Assembly: GCF_900207585.1 (NCBI RefSeq)
Contig: NZ_OAOP01000001.1
Coordinates: forward strand, 1 to 64,000
Source: Bacillus oleivorans
Lineage (GTDB): Bacteria; Bacillota; Bacilli; Bacillales; JC228
Direction: 5' to 3'
Length of the DNA stretch: 64,000 bases
The translations under genes and the position numbers were made by a program. Below, piece by piece: positions 60,383 through 64,000 of the stretch (its first letter is position 1; each line of letters starts with the position of its first letter). A model generated the notes under the pieces. That model did no database searches, was not told the DNA's origin, and saw only the letters and a program-made list of their open reading frames with translations.

Positions 60383-61447
60383 ATGAGTTTGAGAAAAAAA
60401 ATCTTAGCTGTTTCTTTATCTAGTTTAATCGCATTAGGGACTCTTACCGCTGTAACTCTTCCAGCGGGTGCTGTTGGAAATGGTCCAGAACCTGGCCATG
60501 GTTCCATCCAAACATCAATCCTGCATACTTATGAAAGCATGGCAGACTACCTCAAAACTCAAGATGCAAAGCAAGACGCGATGGAGCTTGAAGTCATTGG
60601 ACAGACTGTTAAAGGACGAGATATTTATCTAGCAAAATACATCTCTAATCCAGAAAATCCAACTATTTTATTTCTAACTCAGCAGCATGGAAACGAACAG
60701 CTTACAACTGAAGGAGCTCTAGAATTTATCAAACACTTAGGTACCAACAAAACAAAAGGTGTTTTGGAAAATGTAAACATACTTGTTCTTCCAATGCTGA
60801 ATGCAGACGGTGCCATGGGTGATGTTAATTTTTCGCTTGATGACTACTTAGCAGACGGGGATCGCCATCTTACCCGTTATAATGCAAATGAAGTTGACTT
60901 AAACCGGGAACATGATAAAGCTGTTGAGGATATGGAAGTTGAAGTAAAAGCATTGCATGAAAATGTGTTTGCAAAATACGATATTGATTACATGATTGAT
61001 TTACACCATCAAGGAGCAATGAACGAAACGGAGGGTGAACTTGTTTCTGGATCCATCCTATATCCAACGAATTCCGCAGTAAAACCAGAAGTTTTAGAAG
61101 GATCTAAAAAGCTTGGGGCTGTAGTGTATAACGCACTTGAAAATACGGGTTGGGGCCACATAGGTAAATATAATGGCGGAAGTGGTGCCAATATTGGGCG
61201 TAATGGAGCTGCGGTTCGTTATGATATTTCAACCCTTCTTTTTGAAATGCGCGGAATGTCTGATCACTATATCGAGTCATACGCCCTAGGTCAAAAAAGT
61301 AATGGGTATTTGATTAAGCAAACGATTATTACATTAGACACAACGGTAAGAGCCATTGCAGATGGATCAATTGAAAATGCTGATACAAGCTTCTGGGATA
61401 CTCTTCCGACGCAAACAACAAGACCAGGTGAAGAAGATAGTGAATAA
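60383..61447 (+). CDS. Secreted M14 family zinc carboxypeptidase
   Basis: A 354-residue exported protein. Signal peptide with core ILAVSLSSLIALGTLTAV, probable cleavage after PAGA (residue 30). Zinc ligands H102 and E105 in QQHGNEQ and a His in IDLHHQG at about 208; catalytic Glu288 in LLFEMRG. The start at 60383 (MSLRKK) is 9 nt from GGAGG; the ATG at 60377 is nearer and possible. Likely releases C-terminal residues from extracellular peptides. Confidence 0.92.
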   Translation: MSLRKKILAVSLSSLIALGTLTAVTLPAGAVGNGPEPGHGSIQTSILHTYESMADYLKTQDAKQDAMELEVIGQTVKGRDIYLAKYISNPENPTILFLTQQHGNEQLTTEGALEFIKHLGTNKTKGVLENVNILVLPMLNADGAMGDVNFSLDDYLADGDRHLTRYNANEVDLNREHDKAVEDMEVEVKALHENVFAKYDIDYMIDLHHQGAMNETEGELVSGSILYPTNSAVKPEVLEGSKKLGAVVYNALENTGWGHIGKYNGGSGANIGRNGAAVRYDISTLLFEMRGMSDHYIESYALGQKSNGYLIKQTIITLDTTVRAIADGSIENADTSFWDTLPTQTTRPGEEDSE

Positions 61448-61510
61448 CATCTTGCATTCTGTTTCTATAGCGGCAAAAAAACTGTTGAAGCTGGTTATAT
61501 ATTTTTCAAA

Positions 61511-61552
61511 AGTCAAAAACCTCTATCCAAATTTGGGTAGAGGTTTTTGACT
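61511..61552. terminator. Bidirectional intrinsic terminator
   Basis: AGTCAAAAACCTCTA is exactly complementary to TAGAGGTTTTTGACT, with a 12-nt loop containing CCAAATTTGG. It lies 64 nt after the M14 gene. Confidence 0.9.
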
Positions 61553-61677
61553 ATAGAAGTAATCGAATTGATTCACTTATATAATCAGTTATTAAATATA
61601 TTGGCTAACCGTTCACGGCTGTCTTTCATACATTATCAGTAATATAGGCAAGTGTACCGTGGAAGGAGAAATTGGAA

Positions 61678-62211
61678 TTGAGGAGATTAATCCTTGATTT
61701 ACTTAGAAAAGGTGGATTTAGATTATATGCTAGGCACGGGGAAGCAACACTGGGAGAAGATCAGCCTTATTTAAATTTCGATTCGTGCTTTACCCAAAGA
61801 AATCTTTCAGATAGGGGAAGGAGACAGGCTCTTTACTACGGAGCTGCTCTCCGTAATTTGCAAATTCCTATCAGTTACCCAATTGTAGCGAGTCCTTTTT
61901 GCAGAACAAAAGAAACGGCCCAATTGGCATTCGGCAGTACAAATGTGCAAATGGATCCCTTTTGGATTGAAATTTATAAGTTGAACAGAAACTTGTCAAA
62001 TATAGAACAAAAAAGAATCTTAGACTCCCTTCGTACCGTGTTAGAAATTAAACCCCCATATGGAAGCAATCAGGTTATTATCGCTCACAGTTTTCCAAAG
62101 GGTATTGGGCTTGGGCAAATCCCACATATGGGAACAGTAATTGTTTGGCCTAAGGGACAAGGAAAAGGCTATGAAATCTTCGATAAATTATCTTTATCAG
62201 ATTGGGGGTGA
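61678..62211 (+). CDS. Histidine phosphatase superfamily protein
   Basis: A 177-residue protein with the RHG signature (LYARHGEATLG) near residue 19 and a second catalytic His in VIIAHSFPKG. Conserved SPFCRTKETAQLAF fits phosphoglycerate-mutase-like phosphatases. The start is one of two TTGs (61672 or 61678); 61678 is 9 nt from AAGGAG and is preferred. Substrate unknown. Confidence 0.85.
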   Translation: MRRLILDLLRKGGFRLYARHGEATLGEDQPYLNFDSCFTQRNLSDRGRRQALYYGAALRNLQIPISYPIVASPFCRTKETAQLAFGSTNVQMDPFWIEIYKLNRNLSNIEQKRILDSLRTVLEIKPPYGSNQVIIAHSFPKGIGLGQIPHMGTVIVWPKGQGKGYEIFDKLSLSDWG

Positions 62212-62396
62212 TTTTCAGTATTTTTTTATTCCAGAGGCAAACCAGTAGTGTTAATATGTCCATTTATAGATTGATTACGATTAAATTAAGGGAGACCATT
62301 TTTAAACTGTGCCAAAAATTAAGGGAGATTTACTCAGTCATTTCGAGATTCCAAAACATAACAATATTGATATGTGGATAAAAAGGAGGCAAAAAA

Positions 62397-63386
62397 ATGA
62401 TTGATGTAACCCAACTTATATGGATTGGTGCAGGTGCCGGTATTATACTTCTTATTGAAGCTTTAGGGTGGTTTTATTGGCGAATTTGGGGTAAACCTTC
62501 TATTCGCGAATATGTATCAGAAGAAGAGGAGCCTGATGGTGAATACCAAATTATCAAACGGGTAAAAACACCGACACAACGAATCGCCCTTGTTAAACAT
62601 CAAGATGAACTGCTTATATATTCGAATGGAGATGTAATGTTTGGAACAACTGAAGACGATGAAATATATGCTGAAGCATTAATACATGTACCAATGGCAG
62701 CTGCGGGTAAACGGGAGTCCATTCTGATAATTGGCGGCGGTGGGGGAATTACAACAAGAGAAGCTCTTAAGTATCCAGAAGTAAATAAGATCACGACAGT
62801 AGATATAGACGAAATTATGATGGATTTTGGTAAAAATTTGGAACCGCTCGTTAAATTTAATAAAGGTTCATTGAATCACCCCAAAGTAAAAACGGTGATA
62901 GAAGACGGACGAAAATTTGTTGAAGAAAATCATGAGAAATGGGATGCCATTTTCATAGATATTCCTGAACCGAGCGGGGAATGTCCGGAACTAAGCCGGC
63001 TCTTCAGTTTGGAATTTTTTAAGCTTTTAAAAGAAAGATTGGAACCAGATGGCGTGGTTAATATCTCTTGTCCTTCGTTAGCCTATATACCTGATTACCT
63101 CTGGAGTGTACATGCCACCTTAACAGCAGCAGGATTTCATGTCTTGCCTTATCATTTCGATGTAATCTCAGAATATGAAGATGACTACGGGTTTTGTATG
63201 GCAACAAACCGCCCCATTTTTCCAGATGAAATAACCATTCGTATTCCTACACGTTACCTATCAAAAGCGAGAGTTCAGGATATGTTCTATATTCCTTATA
63301 ACTATAATAAATACTGGTCAAATAATAAAATTCAAACAGATAGTAATCTAGCTCTTGCCGAAATTGTTGATGATTGGGATGATTAA
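62397..63386 (+). CDS. Spermidine-synthase-like protein with N-terminal membrane helix
   Basis: A 329-residue protein: N-terminal TM (LIWIGAGAGIILLIEALGWFYWRIW) then a spermine/spermidine synthase-like Rossmann domain (ILIIGGGGGITTREALKYP, ITTVDIDEIMMDF, DAIFIDIPEPSGECPELSR). Canonical synthases have GGGDGG and a D-x-x-DP-G stretch; here the first is GGGGGI and the second reads DIPEPSG. It may act on another polyamine or amine substrate. ATG 62397 follows AAGGAGG. Confidence 0.8.
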   Translation: MIDVTQLIWIGAGAGIILLIEALGWFYWRIWGKPSIREYVSEEEEPDGEYQIIKRVKTPTQRIALVKHQDELLIYSNGDVMFGTTEDDEIYAEALIHVPMAAAGKRESILIIGGGGGITTREALKYPEVNKITTVDIDEIMMDFGKNLEPLVKFNKGSLNHPKVKTVIEDGRKFVEENHEKWDAIFIDIPEPSGECPELSRLFSLEFFKLLKERLEPDGVVNISCPSLAYIPDYLWSVHATLTAAGFHVLPYHFDVISEYEDDYGFCMATNRPIFPDEITIRIPTRYLSKARVQDMFYIPYNYNKYWSNNKIQTDSNLALAEIVDDWDD

Positions 63387-63464
63387 TTAACTAAAAATTT
63401 GCAAGCTGCCAAAGGAACTTTTACAATAATAGATACTAAAAATAAAAGTAAAACAGGTGACAAT

Positions 63465-64000
63465 GATGGAAAAATCTATTGCTGAAAAGCTAAACCTACA
63501 AAAATATGAAAAGGCAGCAGTACTAAATCTACCTGAAGGTACAGATTATTTAGCGGAACTAGAAGATTATGATACAGACCTTACCAGCAGTTCGTACGAT
63601 CTTATTTTTGCCTTTGTGTTAGATCTAAAGTCCTTAAAGGCATTAGTTGATCGGATAATTGAAAAAAATATCCTAAACAAAAATGGCTATATTTATTTGG
63701 CCTATCCAAAAAAGGGCAATAAAGTATATCCTACGTTTATTCATCGTGATGAATTATTAGGTGGTTTGGGCGCAGATGCAAATGGATATATTGGGTCTAG
63801 CAACGTTAAATTTGCCCGGATGGTAGGGTTAGATGATGTATTTACAGTTGTTGGTCTCAAGGAGGATGCCAAAAGCAAACATCAGACATCCACAAAAGCA
63901 AGTCAGTGCGTAGATGATTATATCGAGCTTATTCCGCAAATTGAAAAAGACCTCGAAGATACACCTGAACAGCTAGCCATCTATCAATTACTTTCTCCAG
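63465..64000 (+). CDS. YdeI/OmpD-associated-like protein (3' truncated by window edge)
   Basis: ATG at 63465 (or 63468) after AGGTGACA opens a frame that runs to the right edge, about 178 codons. It begins MMEKSIAEKLNLQKYEKAAV, with later IYLAYPKKGNKVYPTFIHRD and GLDDVFTVVGLKED, and near the edge PQIEKDLEDTPEQLAIYQLL. This resembles Bacillus proteins annotated as YdeI/OmpD-associated. The C-terminal half is not visible, so the call is tentative. Confidence 0.6.

Noticed and set aside
62373-62381. Single DnaA box TGTGGATAA upstream of the spermidine-synthase-like gene
   Set aside because: One isolated 9-mer in an AT-rich region is expected by chance and has no neighbouring boxes.

Overview
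This window is the replication-origin region of a low-GC Gram-positive endospore-forming bacterium of the family Bacillaceae (Bacillus or a close relative). The evidence is the oriC gene order rrn-gyrA-gyrB-remB-recF-yaaA-dnaN-dnaA // rpmH-rnpA-spoIIIJ-jag-mnmE-mnmG-rsmG-noc-soj-spo0J, the sporulation gene yyaC, four perfect parS sites, and the walRKHIJ-htrA-rlmH cluster. Nearly all housekeeping genes point away from the origin, so the left arm (1-11472) reads on the minus strand and the right arm on the plus strand.

Layout. 1-336 is the 5' end of a 16S rRNA gene with a tandem-promoter leader. 753-11472 holds an HD-GYP-like protein, both gyrase subunits, remB, recF, yaaA, dnaN and dnaA. DnaA-box clusters flank dnaA (9955-10115 with the unwinding region, and 11674-11990). 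12173-22110 runs from ribosomal protein L34 through RNase P protein, membrane insertase, tRNA-U34 modification, 16S methylation and the Noc/Soj/Spo0J nucleoid system. 22375-28042 is more variable: a DUF554 membrane protein, a lagging-strand two-component system with a PepSY protein, and a decayed IS3-family element. 28069-38022 is conserved again (yyaC, mscS, DUF951, ychF, rpsF-ssb-rpsR, DUF2232, gdpP, rplI, replicative helicase). purA with a PurR-type operator, a LysM-G5-M23 cell-wall peptidase, the essential WalRK system with WalH, WalI and WalJ, and an HtrA-type protease follow.

The most unusual region starts at the 3' end of rlmH (49458-49937). The 18-bp end of rlmH recurs twice more downstream (51110-51127 and 54596-54613) without any flanking rlmH homology. 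Inverted repeats lie inside the cassette ends at a constant 11-nt distance from the repeated site. This is the architecture of staphylococcal SCC elements, which insert at rlmH (orfX). I read it as two tandem SCC-like cassettes, perhaps followed by a third, with no ccr recombinase gene in the window. Cargo: an AraC/effector-domain regulator with an internal start site, a GC-rich peptidase-S51-like gene, an IS630-family remnant, and an ArsR-SRPBCC fusion regulator in an operon with doxX behind twin operators, plus one unrecognised membrane protein.

From 54702 to the right edge are metabolic genes: asparaginase, CutC, a malate module (mqo plus ACT-domain malic enzyme) with a possible leader-peptide switch, a secreted M14 carboxypeptidase, a histidine phosphatase, a spermidine-synthase-like protein and a truncated YdeI-like gene. 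Dispersed intergenic repeats, DnaA-box clusters near mnmE and rlmH, and several intrinsic terminators are annotated individually. Family assignments come from recognising sequence motifs by eye; no database search was run.
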